A stretch of DNA of 64,000 bases from Arenibacter sp. 6A1 (lineage in GTDB: Bacteria > Bacteroidota > Bacteroidia > Flavobacteriales > Flavobacteriaceae), in NCBI RefSeq assembly GCF_012272855.1, contig NZ_JAAXCQ010000004.1, positions 124,001 through 188,000 on the forward strand. The letters are read 5' to 3'. Both the position numbers and the translations under genes were made by a program. Numbering within the stretch: position 1 is the stretch's first letter; every line of letters starts with the position of its first letter. Of this stretch, positions 1-9,460 are shown in pieces. The notes below the pieces were generated by a model that made no database searches, was not told the origin of the DNA, and worked only from the letters and a program-made list of their open reading frames with translations.

Positions 1-1
1 T

Positions 2-1486
2 AACTGGAACACCAGCCCTGCTCCGGACAAAGGGGTAACCTTTGCCATTGCCGATGATATCACGGAAACCAAAGAATTACAGCAACTCTTGGATATGGCC
101 AATAATTTGGCCGAAATAGGAAGTTGGGAAATGAATCTGGAGACAAATGAAATTTATTGGTCAGAAATTACCAAGAAAATATATGAGGTAGCTCCCAATT
201 ACCAACCTACTCGTGAATCCTATATAAATTTTCAAAAAGACGATAAATATTTCAAAAGAATCGCCAATAAGGTGGAAGCAGCAATAAACCAGGGTATTTC
301 TATAGATTATGACATGCCTATTATTACGGCAAAAGGCAAGGAACGATGGGTACGAGTCATTGGAAAACCCGAATTTAAGGACGGGAAATGTGTTCGTTTT
401 TATGGGAGTATTCAAAATATCCAAAAACTAAAGCTTACCCAATTAGCGCTTCAAAAGGCCTTTAAAGAAAATAATCGAATATTGGAAAGTATCGGGGAGG
501 CCTTTATTTCGATAGACAAAAACGGTGTCATCACCTATTTTAATCAACAGGCAGAAGATTATTTGGGAATATCGCGTAGAAAGGTGGTGGGCCAATATTT
601 ATGGGATGTCATTCCTAAAAACAATCCCATTTACGCTAAGTATAAAAATTTTGAGAACCTCCTAGATAAAAAAAAGAAAATCAACTTTGAGGAATACCAT
701 CCCGAATCAAAAAAATGGTTCGAGCTAAACATATACCCTTCTAACCAGGGCATGTCTGTCTTTATTAAAGATGTCAGTGAAAGAATGGAGGCGGAAGAAA
801 AGATTAAAAAATCGAACGAGCGTTTCGAAAAGGTTAGTCAAACTACCAACGACTGCATTTTAGATTGGGATATTTCTAATAACATTTTATTCTTAAGTGA
901 CGCCTTTACAAGCTTATTTGGCCATAATAATTCCCCAGGACAAAATTTAGAGGGATTATGGGACCTTTATATTCATCCCGAAGATTCAAAAACGATCATG
1001 GAATCCCTTGAAAAAGCGCTTCACGACCCGAAAATCAACAAATGGGAGGCAGAATACCGCTTTCAAAAAGCGGATGGGAATTACGCTTATGTACTCGAGA
1101 AAGGAATCATCATAAGAAATAGAAAAGGAAAGGCTGTTCGAATGGTAGGCGTAATGTCCGATATTACCTATCGTAAAAATTATGAAGAGTCCTTAAAGAA
1201 ACTCAACCGGGAATTAAAGAAACACTCCCTTAATATCGAAAACCAAAACAAGGTCCTCCGAGACATTACCTGGACCCAATCGCATGTGGTCAGGGCTCCC
1301 GTAGCTCGGTTAATAGGTATTGTAGATCTTTTTAAGGAAGACATGTTAGATGCCAAGGAAAAGGAAGAAATGTTAGACCATATCCTTGCCACCACCCAGG
1401 AAATAGACGAAATCATTTCCGATATTGTCAAGAAATCCGAATCGTTAAGCGATATGGAAAATCTAGAGAAAAATACGCAAGAATAG
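2..1486 (+). CDS. Multi-PAS sensor protein, 3' part only (5' end outside window)
   Basis: The frame is open from the first bases of the window, so the true start lies upstream; the first internal Met is at 89. What remains is the tail of one PAS domain (ending DDITETKEL), three further PAS domains (roughly 89-430, 440-790 and 800-1190) and a terminal HisKA-like dimerisation helix pair with the H-box SHVVRAPVARL (His codon at 1283). The coding region stops there: no N, G1 or G2 box of a histidine kinase ATPase follows. It is colinear and closely similar to the C-terminal third of the protein encoded at 2997-7310, so the two are tandem paralogues. PAS arrays of this kind are cytosolic sensors with no membrane segment; the ligand cannot be inferred. 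The DHp may accept phosphate from a partner kinase or act only as a dimeriser. Confidence 0.9.
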   Translation, partial: NWNTSPAPDKGVTFAIADDITETKELQQLLDMANNLAEIGSWEMNLETNEIYWSEITKKIYEVAPNYQPTRESYINFQKDDKYFKRIANKVEAAINQGISIDYDMPIITAKGKERWVRVIGKPEFKDGKCVRFYGSIQNIQKLKLTQLALQKAFKENNRILESIGEAFISIDKNGVITYFNQQAEDYLGISRRKVVGQYLWDVIPKNNPIYAKYKNFENLLDKKKKINFEEYHPESKKWFELNIYPSNQGMSVFIKDVSERMEAEEKIKKSNERFEKVSQTTNDCILDWDISNNILFLSDAFTSLFGHNNSPGQNLEGLWDLYIHPEDSKTIMESLEKALHDPKINKWEAEYRFQKADGNYAYVLEKGIIIRNRKGKAVRMVGVMSDITYRKNYEESLKKLNRELKKHSLNIENQNKVLRDITWTQSHVVRAPVARLIGIVDLFKEDMLDAKEKEEMLDHILATTQEIDEIISDIVKKSESLSDMENLEKNTQE

Positions 1487-1937
1487 CCTTTTAAATAGAA
1501 AATTGAGTGGCTTACAACTATCGATATCCTATTTTTTAATCGATGTAATACACTAAGAAAAAATAATCTAGTACCTCTTAGGACCTGCCTAAGGCAGGTC
1601 CTAAGAGGCTTCATCTAGCATCAGGGCTAGCCAAATGAAGTAGCGCTCTAGGTTGTTTTTTAATGAAAAACCCCTTAAAAGCCTATTTACGCCTAGAAAT
1701 AAATGCACCCATATAACAACTCAATATCAAGAAATTACACCTATATTACAACATGTAAATGTGGCAGATAGAAACCAAAACAGGCTATCTAAAATAATAG
1801 CACTGATGTTCCCTACAGTTTAAAACGGCAACTATAAAAACTTTTTATGATTCCTTAGGCGTATCTAAGAAATAGTCTGGGACTGAAAAAATAAGGTATT
1901 CAAAGCATGGAGACCAGAAGAAATGAGAATAAAATAT
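1487..1937. other. Intergenic region with two hairpins
   Basis: No coding signal is seen. The stretch holds the strong hairpin at 1574-1608 and, directly after it, a weaker imperfect stem at about 1610-1641 (CTTCAT pairing with ATGAAG). The rest is AT-rich without recognisable motifs. Confidence 0.5.
1574..1608. terminator. Perfect 17-bp hairpin, probable terminator
   Basis: CCTCTTAGGACCTGCCT is followed after one base by its exact reverse complement, giving a 17-bp stem. It lies 88 bases after the stop of the upstream PAS gene and before the end of the opposite-strand receiver gene. A T-rich run (ATTTTTT) follows on the minus strand, so it may end transcription from both sides. Confidence 0.6.
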
Positions 1938-2339
1938 CTATGCCTCCTTAAATACATTTAAAAAAGGCTGATTTAAAAGCTTTCTTAATTGTGCAATACT
2001 AAATGGTTTTACAAAATACTCTAGCACTAAATTATACTGTTGGGCTTTAGCCCTATCGGCTTCACTAAAAGAAGAACTTACGATGGCAATAAAGGTATTA
2101 GGACTATGGCGTGCCGCCGGTAAATTATCTAAAAACTCCCAGCCGTTCATCACAGGCATATTAATATCTAATAAAATCAACAAATCTATGGCATCATTAA
2201 GCTGTTCTTCTATGTATTCTAGCGCCTCTTTACCATTATAAAAAACAACAGGTTCTGGTAAGCCTGCCTTGGTGCAGATTTTTCTATGCAATAAACAATT
2301 AAGTTTATCATCCTCTATTATTAGTACTTGCCTATTCAT
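1938..2339 (-). CDS. Single-domain response regulator (CheY-like receiver)
   Basis: A stand-alone receiver domain of about 133 residues. The acidic pocket (IIEDD near the N-terminus), the phospho-acceptor Asp in LLDINMPVMNGWEF, the Thr/Ser position (IVSSS) and the Lys in the FVKPF loop are all present, so it should be phosphorylatable. No DNA-binding or enzymatic output domain follows. The Met at 2339 is chosen because the receiver strand begins right after it; a start at 2366 would add nine unexplained residues. It sits between two multi-PAS proteins whose HisKA-like ends lack an ATPase domain, on the opposite strand. This makes it a natural candidate partner in a phosphorelay, but that is inference from position only. 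Confidence 0.85.
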   Translation of the reverse strand: MNRQVLIIEDDKLNCLLHRKICTKAGLPEPVVFYNGKEALEYIEEQLNDAIDLLILLDINMPVMNGWEFLDNLPAARHSPNTFIAIVSSSFSEADRAKAQQYNLVLEYFVKPFSIAQLRKLLNQPFLNVFKEA

Positions 2340-2996
2340 GGTCAGGTGATATTTTAAGGAAAACACCTAAAAAGAAGGCTCTTTTCACCTTTAGGTTTTT
2401 TCTGTAATCATTACTGTACTTTTCTTCTAGCATCATTATTAAGGCGCAAAATTACTTTATCTGTAAGAAATATTATCAATTATGCTAAAGAATGGTATAG
2501 TTTTTACAAAATCCGTATTTTAACACTTACAAAAAACAAGAGTAATAATATCCAACACCTACTAATCTTAAATTCATAAAATACTAATCAGTTATTTAAT
2601 ACCTCGAAATATGCAGCATCACTAAAAATATACTGTCCTAGAATTTAAGAGTATAAACTATTATTAAGTCCGAAAAAACCTTCTTTTCAAAGAGTAACAA
2701 CTCTCCCTGAACTAGTATTTCAACGAGTACTTACGCTTTTAAACGAATTTTCTTATAGTTTTAACTGTTGGTTTTAGATTTATATTAAATAACAAATCCT
2801 AGGTATCATAAATAATGCGTCGTACTACACCGCATTTCCAAAATAGCTAATAAATAGTTAAATTAATACTCTTTTACACCTTCAAGATGGGACTTAACTG
2901 ATTTTAACATAAAAAAACATGATCTTTGTCTTTAGGCAAAAAGACTTTAAGTACTTAAAAAACTAAGGGGAATTTCCCACTTTAAGCTAAAAAAAT
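2340..2996. other. AT-rich intergenic region
   Basis: About 650 bases separate the receiver gene from the divergent large PAS gene. No open frame of note, strong hairpin or repeat is visible. It must hold the promoters of both genes, but no clear TAnnTTTG box could be assigned. Confidence 0.4.
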
Positions 2997-5900
2997 ATGG
3001 CTAATAGCAAGCTTGCAACCCTCCCTTCTTATTCTGCTTTAAAATTGACATACAAATCTTACAAAGATACTTGTCAATTGGCTGCATTTATTTGCAATAC
3101 CCTATCCTCTAATGTTGCCTTGCTAGAAGTTCCTAAAAACCTTCAGCCTTCATCGGAAGATATAATTTTGACAGGGACAGGGCTTGAAGCTTTGGTCAAC
3201 GAATATTTGCAAAATAACCCCCAAGACCTATTGCTAATAGAGAACAGCAAAAAGGATGCAAGACTTACAGAGAAAATAGAAAGAAACCCTATCCCACTTC
3301 CTGTTTTTATCGCTATTGTTCCCATTAAGAATGCCGCAAAAAAGACTATAGGGATCCTCTACATTCAAGATAGCTCCCCAAAAACCCTAAGTCCGGAACA
3401 ATGCAAGGCGCTACAAATCGTAGCGAACCAAACCCTGCCATACCTACAGCCCGAGCAGTCCCTAGAAAAGGCCGTGCTTCCTAAAACGACCGAATCCCTT
3501 GAACCGAAGAAAAACACAAAAAAACTTACAACACAACAGAAAATACAGGAAAGTCTTGCGGCTTTAGACGCTAACGCTTCTACCCCATTACACGCCGGAT
3601 ATACGTTGAAAACGGTGTTAGATTCAAATGGGACTATAGGCTTTGTTAATTCAAGCTTCTGCTACACTCTAGATTACCCTTCCGAGGAGTTAGTAGGTAA
3701 AAATATTTTCAATTATATTCATCCAGAGGACCGGGAGAAAGTCACCCTTAACTTTTCACATTTTTTAGAGGAAAAGCCTTTTATTCCTGGCGCTTATAGA
3801 ATTAAACACAAATCGGGCAGCTATTGTTGGTTTGAAGTAATAGCCATCAATATGATGACCGATCCCGACATTCAGGGCATTGTCATTAAGGCAAGGGATA
3901 TTACAAAAAGAATAGCGTTAAAAGCTTCTGAAGAAAAATACCGCCTGCTTTTTGATAATAGCCCTTCCCCTAAATATATTTTTGAGATTGATTCCTTACA
4001 AATCATTGATGTCAACGAAGCCATGATAGCGCTTTATGGGTATCCAAGGGAGGAACTATTGGCTATGACGATAAAGGACCTAAGACCCATGGAAGAGGTT
4101 GGTAAATTAATGGCGGCCCTACAAATTAAACAACAAAAAGAAGGCACTATTAATTATGGCATATTTACGCACCAAAAGAAAAATGGCGACTTATTAAAAA
4201 TTGATGTTACCGGCCACTATTTAAGGTACAACAATTTAAATTGCTTGATGGTAACCTGTAAGGATGTCACTGAAAAAGAAAAACGCCGACAAGCCCTGAA
4301 GCTTTCGGAGCAAAAACTAAAAACGGCTACTGCTATTGCCAAATTGGGCTACTGGAGTATGGACCTAAACCATAATTCCATATCCTGGTCCGATGAAATG
4401 TATGCTATTTGGGAAAGAAACAAAACTACTTTCGTTCTGAGTTTTGAAAATTTCCTCGCCACGATTCATCCTAGGGACCAAGAAAAATTCTTATCGGAAC
4501 ATTTTGCCACTTTATCAGGAAAAAAAGAACAAGATTTAAAATATCGTATCCTGCTTCCTTCGGGACAGTCTAAGTGGGTACATGGAATGGGCCGTTTGGT
4601 CAAGGACAGCCAAGACAACTCCCTAATATTTGAGGGTACTGTACAAGATATCTCCCAAATAAAAAAGGAAGAACAAGAGTTACGCCTATTAGAATCTGTG
4701 GTAACCAACACCACAGATGCGGTCATGATCACAGAAGCAGAACCCTTTGACGAACCCGGACCGCGAATTCTATATATCAATGATGCCTTTACAGCAATGA
4801 CCGGCTATACGGCCGAGGAGGTATTAGGCAAAAGCCCTCGGATCTTACAAGGGCCAAAAACAGACAAAGTGGCCTTAAAACAACTAGGGGAAGCCATGCG
4901 CCGTTGGAAGCCTTGCAAAACTACCGTCATTAACTATAAAAAAAATGGGGAAGAATTTTGGAACAATTTTTCCTTAAACCCAGTTGCCGATGAAACCGGG
5001 ATGTATACTCATTGGATCTCTATTGAAAGAGATGTTACCAAGGAAAAAAACTTGGAATTCCAGAAACAATTACTGACCGATATAAGTGTATTGTTCAGTC
5101 AGCAAGAAGCACTTCAGCCCTGTTTAAAAAGTGTTCTAGCGCTAATTGTAAATTTTAAAGATTTTACCCTTGGAGAAATCTGGCTGCCCGATTCCGAAAA
5201 CAAACAAATACAGTTGGTCGCCACCTATACGGAGAAAGATTGTGGCCAACTTTTCTATGCCAACAGCAAAGAAGTACAATTCTTTGATAAGGGACAAGGC
5301 TTGCCTGGGACGGTTTGGGAAAAGCAACGCGTACAAAAATGGGACAACCTACATAAAAGAGACAACTTTATAAGGAGAAAATCCCTAGCAAACTCTTCTA
5401 TGGACATGGCTATAGGGATCCCCCTAATCAATAACCAAGAATTGATAGGTATATTAGTGGTTGGCTTAGACAAAAAACTCTATCACCACGCGATAGAAGG
5501 TGAACTGTTCGAGCAGATTTCAATCTATTTAGGAGAAGAAATAAAGCGAAAACGACTAGAAATAGAACTTGACCAAGTATTTAAATTTGCCCCAGATATC
5601 ATTTGTACCGCAGGGACAAACGGCTACTTTAAAAAAATTAATCCGGCAGCTACCAGAATCTTAGGATATTCGGAGGAAGAATTATTAAGCAGGCCTGTCT
5701 TTGATTTTGTTCACCCAGACGACCGGGAAATTACGGCCAATGTCTTTAAATCTTTCAATCTGGATCAAGGAATTAAAAATTTTCAGAACCGTTATATCTC
5801 CAAAAGCGGAAAGACAGTGTGGCTTAAATGGAATACAACTCCTGCTCCTGACAAGGGGATGATCTTTGCTGTAGCCGAAGATATCACGGAAACCAAAAAA

Positions 5901-7310
5901 TTACAGGAACTTCTCGATATGGCCAATAATCTGGCCGAAATAGGAAGTTGGGAGATAAATCTAGAGACCAAGGAAGCATACTGGTCAGATATTACCAAGA
6001 AAATATATGAGGTAACCCCCAATTACCAGCCTACTTTTGAATTCTATGAAAATTTTCAAAAAGACGATAAATATTTAAAAAGAATCACCAATGAAGTAGA
6101 AGCAGCCATAAACCAGGGTGTTTCTATAGATTATGACATGCCTATTATCACCGCAAAAGGCAACGAGCGATGGGTACGGGTCATTGGGAAACCCGAATTT
6201 AAAGAGGGGAAATGTGTCCGTGTTTATGGGAGTATTCAAAACATCCAAAAACTGAAGATTACCCAATTGTCCCTTCAAAAAGCCTTTAAAGAAAATAACA
6301 GGATATTGGAGAGTATCGGAGAGGCCTTTATTTCGGTAGACCAACATGGAGTCGTCACCTATTTTAACAAGTATGCGGAAGAGTATTTAGAGATTAACCG
6401 CAGGGAAATTGTAGGCCAATATTTATGGGATGTCATTCCTAAAAACAATTCCATTTACGATAAGTATAAAAGTTTTGAAAACCATTTAGAAGATAAACAG
6501 AAGATTCACTTTGAAGAGTTTCATCCTGAATCAAAAAAATGGTTCGAGGTAAACATTTACCCTTCTAACCGCGGCATGTCGGTATTTATTAAGGACGTCA
6601 CCGAACGAATTGCGGCAGAAGAACATATCAAAAAATCGAACGAGCGATTCGAAAAGGTTAGTCAGACCACCAACGACTGCATTTCTGATTGGGATATTAC
6701 CAACAACACTTTATTCTTAAGTGACGCCTTTACAAGCTTATTTGGCCATAACTATGGCAAAGGACAAAGCCTGGAGGAGATATGGAAAATATATTTGCAT
6801 CCGGCAGATTCGAAAACGGTTATGGAATCTCTTGAAAAGGCACTCCACGACCCGAAAACCAACAAATGGGAGGCAGAGTATCGCTTTAAAAAAGCGGATG
6901 GGAAGTACGCCTATGTCTTGGAAAAAGGAATTATCATAAGAAATAGAGAAGGAAAGGCTATTCGTATGGTAGGTGTGATTTCTGATATTAGCTTCCGTAA
7001 AATTCATGAAAACTCCCTAAAGAAACTCAATCGGGAATTAAGGGAATACGCCATGAGTATTGAAAATCAAAATAAGGTACTCAGAGATATTACTTGGACC
7101 CAATCGCATGTGGTCAGGGCCCCGGTAGCGCGACTAATGGGAATTATAGATTTGTTCAAAGAGGATATGTTAAATCCTAAGGAAAAAGAAGAAATGCTAG
7201 ACCATATCCTTGAAGCTACTCAGGAAATAGATGAAATCATTGCCAATATTGTCCAAAAATCCCAATCTGTAATCGATATAGAAAACTTGGAAAAAAACAT
7301 CCTAGAATAG
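2997..7310 (+). CDS. Large GAF/multi-PAS sensor ending in an orphan HisKA-like domain
   Basis: A 1437-residue soluble sensor. Order of domains from the translation: GAF-like (about 10-150), PAS (200-305), PAS (313-428), PAS (440-556), LOV-like PAS (565-686), GAF (690-850), then four PAS domains (857-966, 975-1090, 1100-1215, 1222-1345). A two-helix HisKA-like end (1350-1437) carries the H-box SHVVRAPVARL with His1371. There is no HATPase_c domain and no transmembrane segment. The LOV-like domain has the GKSPRILQGP signature, in which Pro614 takes the place of the flavin-binding Cys. The last 470 residues match the truncated upstream protein almost without gaps, so the locus arose by tandem duplication. 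Its biochemical output is unknown; it may signal through the receiver encoded at 1938-2339 or through a kinase supplied in trans. Confidence 0.9.
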   Translation: MANSKLATLPSYSALKLTYKSYKDTCQLAAFICNTLSSNVALLEVPKNLQPSSEDIILTGTGLEALVNEYLQNNPQDLLLIENSKKDARLTEKIERNPIPLPVFIAIVPIKNAAKKTIGILYIQDSSPKTLSPEQCKALQIVANQTLPYLQPEQSLEKAVLPKTTESLEPKKNTKKLTTQQKIQESLAALDANASTPLHAGYTLKTVLDSNGTIGFVNSSFCYTLDYPSEELVGKNIFNYIHPEDREKVTLNFSHFLEEKPFIPGAYRIKHKSGSYCWFEVIAINMMTDPDIQGIVIKARDITKRIALKASEEKYRLLFDNSPSPKYIFEIDSLQIIDVNEAMIALYGYPREELLAMTIKDLRPMEEVGKLMAALQIKQQKEGTINYGIFTHQKKNGDLLKIDVTGHYLRYNNLNCLMVTCKDVTEKEKRRQALKLSEQKLKTATAIAKLGYWSMDLNHNSISWSDEMYAIWERNKTTFVLSFENFLATIHPRDQEKFLSEHFATLSGKKEQDLKYRILLPSGQSKWVHGMGRLVKDSQDNSLIFEGTVQDISQIKKEEQELRLLESVVTNTTDAVMITEAEPFDEPGPRILYINDAFTAMTGYTAEEVLGKSPRILQGPKTDKVALKQLGEAMRRWKPCKTTVINYKKNGEEFWNNFSLNPVADETGMYTHWISIERDVTKEKNLEFQKQLLTDISVLFSQQEALQPCLKSVLALIVNFKDFTLGEIWLPDSENKQIQLVATYTEKDCGQLFYANSKEVQFFDKGQGLPGTVWEKQRVQKWDNLHKRDNFIRRKSLANSSMDMAIGIPLINNQELIGILVVGLDKKLYHHAIEGELFEQISIYLGEEIKRKRLEIELDQVFKFAPDIICTAGTNGYFKKINPAATRILGYSEEELLSRPVFDFVHPDDREITANVFKSFNLDQGIKNFQNRYISKSGKTVWLKWNTTPAPDKGMIFAVAEDITETKKLQELLDMANNLAEIGSWEINLETKEAYWSDITKKIYEVTPNYQPTFEFYENFQKDDKYLKRITNEVEAAINQGVSIDYDMPIITAKGNERWVRVIGKPEFKEGKCVRVYGSIQNIQKLKITQLSLQKAFKENNRILESIGEAFISVDQHGVVTYFNKYAEEYLEINRREIVGQYLWDVIPKNNSIYDKYKSFENHLEDKQKIHFEEFHPESKKWFEVNIYPSNRGMSVFIKDVTERIAAEEHIKKSNERFEKVSQTTNDCISDWDITNNTLFLSDAFTSLFGHNYGKGQSLEEIWKIYLHPADSKTVMESLEKALHDPKTNKWEAEYRFKKADGKYAYVLEKGIIIRNREGKAIRMVGVISDISFRKIHENSLKKLNRELREYAMSIENQNKVLRDITWTQSHVVRAPVARLMGIIDLFKEDMLNPKEKEEMLDHILEATQEIDEIIANIVQKSQSVIDIENLEKNILE

Positions 7311-7399
7311 CGTAGCCATATGGTTGCTATAGGCAATTATAAAATCTGTATTTAGTACTGCTAAAGCAGCTTTTTAAGACAAAGTAAAATCAGAATAAC

Positions 7400-7446
7400 A
7401 TATAGAATCTTCCAACATAATTTAGGTATGCTCGGAGATTCTATAT
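7400..7446. repeat. 11-bp inverted repeat after the PAS gene
   Basis: ATATAGAATCT (7400-7410) and its exact complement AGATTCTATAT (7436-7446) flank a 25-base loop. It lies 90 bases after the stop at 7310 and could act as a weak terminator. No T run follows. Confidence 0.4.
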
Positions 7447-7541
7447 AACAGCAGTCTTCTTAAAACGGCTGTCTGGCAGCAATTAAATCCCCTATAACAT
7501 CGTTCTTAAATTTAATATTCACCATTAACTTATAAAAGCCA

Positions 7542-8306
7542 ATGAAAATTATATCTTGGAATGTCAACGGCATACGAGCTGCCGTGAAAAAAGAGTTTTT
7601 TGAATCCATAAAACTATTGGATCCGGACATACTATGTCTACAGGAAACCAAGGCGCAAGAAATTGAGGTTGCCAAGGCTACCGCCCCCTTACAAGGCTTT
7701 GCAAAATTTTACAATTCTGCCGAGAAAAAAGGATATTCGGGTACAGCCCTGTATTCTAAAGAGACACCCTTACAACTTACCAAGCTAGTACTACCTACAG
7801 AGGATGTCGATGAAGGAAGAATTCAATGCGCTGAATACGACAACTTTTATTTGGTAAACGTCTACGTGCCTAATTCTGGACAGCAATTGGACAGATTACC
7901 TATGAGAAAACAATGGGATGCCGAATTTTTGGAATACCTAAAAAATCTAGAAAAGACAAAACCTGTCATTGTCTGTGGCGATTTTAATGTAGCCCATACT
8001 CCTATGGACTTAAAAAACGACAAACAGAACTATAACAAAACTGCCGGGTATACCCAAGTAGAAATCGATGGCATGCAAAACTTGATCGATGCCGGATTTA
8101 CGGACTCTTTTAGGCTCTTTCACCCCAACGAGGTTGCCTATACCTATTGGAGCTATAGGTTTAAGGCAAGGGAGCGGAATATAGGGTGGCGAATTGATTA
8201 TTTCTTAATCAGTAAAAGTTTGGAAGGCAAAATAACCTCTGCAGAAATTTTTCCGCAAGTGTTAGGATCCGACCATTGCCCCATCGCAATAACTATTGAT
8301 ATCTAA
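7542..8306 (+). CDS. xth: Exodeoxyribonuclease III / AP endonuclease
   Basis: A 254-residue member of the exonuclease III/APE1 family, which nicks DNA 5' of abasic sites in base excision repair and degrades duplex DNA 3' to 5'. The expected catalytic motifs appear in order: SWNVNGIRA at the N-terminus, the metal-binding Glu in CLQETKAQ, GDFNVAHTPMDL in the middle, GWRIDYFL, and the C-terminal SDHCPI carrying the catalytic Asp-His pair. Length is as expected for the family and the Met at 7542 begins the first beta strand. It stands alone between the PAS gene and the tRNA cluster, so it is probably a single-gene unit. Confidence 0.96.
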   Translation: MKIISWNVNGIRAAVKKEFFESIKLLDPDILCLQETKAQEIEVAKATAPLQGFAKFYNSAEKKGYSGTALYSKETPLQLTKLVLPTEDVDEGRIQCAEYDNFYLVNVYVPNSGQQLDRLPMRKQWDAEFLEYLKNLEKTKPVIVCGDFNVAHTPMDLKNDKQNYNKTAGYTQVEIDGMQNLIDAGFTDSFRLFHPNEVAYTYWSYRFKARERNIGWRIDYFLISKSLEGKITSAEIFPQVLGSDHCPIAITIDI

Positions 8307-8533
8307 GCAGCCATTTCAACAATGAACTTGTTTTACTCATTGTACTCCATGACATTGTCCCCGTTGCACTACGACCAGATGATCGGGAATCTGTCAATTC
8401 TTTTGATTCGAAAAAAATAGAAGATCTAAAAAGTTCTTATAATATCATGGAAAGGGCTTATAAGCTTAAAATGGACAGTGATTCCTTGTTTAAACTCAAA
8501 GAATGCGACCTTGTCGTCACCCAAGAGACTTAA
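8300..8533 (+). pseudogene. Degraded coding remnant, family not recognised
   Basis: A frame open from 8300 to the stop at 8531-8533 has coding-like composition (for example LHDIVPVALRPDDRESV and KLKECDLVVTQET) but no start codon at its head; the only internal ATG would leave under 30 residues. A second coding-like stretch in another frame ends at 8661 (IYVNKTKHRAKIPAYGDHFF). Between them is a perfect 10-bp hairpin at 8546-8570. I read this as remains of one or two lost genes behind xth. The original family cannot be named. Confidence 0.35.
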
Positions 8534-8920
8534 AAAGTAATAGCTCCTTCTTTATAAAAGATAAAGAAGGTTCGTTAAAAATTAAGTCTGAGCCTAAAAT
8601 CTATGTCAATAAAACCAAACACAGGGCAAAAATCCCCGCATATGGCGACCATTTTTTTTAAAAATAACCTATTCTTTGTTAAAGTCGCCCTCTAACTCCA
8701 CCAAAAATGGCCTTATTATTAAAAAACAACTTGACAGTTCTTAAAACCCCAATCTTCCTAAACGCCTCTAACTTTCTGGTCTCCAATAAAAAAAGAAAAA
8801 GCCATTTCGTTCCTAAGATTTTGTCGGATAAAAAAATGTTTTTTTTTGCCCACGAAATAAATATTTATCTATATTTGCAGCCGTTGTGAGGACGCTAATA
8901 TGCCAGATCAACAATATAGT
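8307..8920. other. Gap between xth and the tRNA cluster
   Basis: This stretch holds the decayed coding remnant, the hairpin CCTTCTTTAT/ATAAAGAAGG at 8546-8570 and, at its right end, the tRNA promoter. No intact gene is seen. Confidence 0.5.
8845..8877 (+). promoter_or_regulatory. Bacteroidota-type promoter of the tRNA cluster
   Basis: TTTG at 8845-8848 and TATATTTG at 8870-8877 match the -33 (TTTG) and -7 (TAnnTTTG) elements of Bacteroidota promoters, with 21 bases between. The first tRNA begins 44 bases downstream. Confidence 0.7.
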
Positions 8921-8994
8921 GCCGATGTAGCTCAGCTGGCTAGAGCAGCTGATTTGTAATCAGCAGGTCGTGGGTTCGAGTCCCTCTATCGGCT
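8921..8994 (+). tRNA. tRNA-Thr (anticodon TGT), copy 1
   Basis: A 74-base cloverleaf. The acceptor stem is GCCGATG pairing with TATCGGC, the D-arm contains AGCTCAGCTGG, the anticodon stem is GCTGA/TCAGC around the loop TTTGTAA (anticodon TGT), and the T-arm contains GGTTCGAGTCC. CCA is not encoded. It is identical to the copy at 9461-9534 and is the first gene of a duplicated Thr-Tyr-Gly block. Confidence 0.95.
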
Positions 8995-9091
8995 CTAAAA
9001 AAACAAAAGTATATTATAGTTTTTGTTTAGTTTATTGAATTGGGTTGAAAAGCGACCGGGACTAGAAGTTTATCCCGAGCGTAGTCGAGGG

Positions 9092-9110
9092 GAGTCCCTC
9101 TATCCGCTCA
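9092..9110 (+). repeat. Duplicated tRNA-Thr 3' end (scar)
   Basis: GAGTCCCTCTATCCGCTCA repeats the 3' end of tRNA-Thr with one change (C for G). It is followed by the same spacer that follows the second tRNA-Thr. Together with the real 3' end at 8976-8994 it brackets about 114 extra bases missing from the second block. Confidence 0.7.
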
Positions 9111-9162
9111 AAGTATTGGAAATACCAATAGGTTTTTCAAGGTTCTTTTAAATATTAGTGTT

Positions 9163-9244
<82 letters not shown>

Positions 9245-9333
9245 CTAAAGACCGAAAGGTTTTGGTATGAAAATACCGAAAAGTAATTTTTGAAATATTG
9301 GAAATATGTTTTAGGTTTGCCTAAAATTAAATT

Positions 9334-9406
9334 GCGGGAGTAGCTCAGTTGGTAGAGCGTCAGCCTTCCAAGCTGAATGTCGCCGGTTCGAACCCGGTCT
9401 CCCGCT
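9334..9406 (+). tRNA. tRNA-Gly (anticodon TCC), copy 1
   Basis: A 73-base cloverleaf. The acceptor stem is GCGGGAG/CTCCCGC with discriminator T. The stem TCAGC/GCTGA encloses CTTCCAA (anticodon TCC), and the T-arm contains GGTTCGAACCC. Repeated at 9761-9833. Confidence 0.95.
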
Positions 9407-9460
9407 CTATTTTCTATTGCTTTTTCCTTTACGGAAAATGTGTTAGTTGATAAAAATTGT

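Noticed and set aside
4690-5056. Blue-light LOV photoreceptor
   Set aside because: The cysteine needed for the flavin adduct is replaced by Pro614, so classic LOV photochemistry is excluded; only a LOV-like fold is claimed.
8707-8889. 60-codon frame before the tRNA cluster
   Set aside because: It overlaps the tRNA promoter and is low-complexity.
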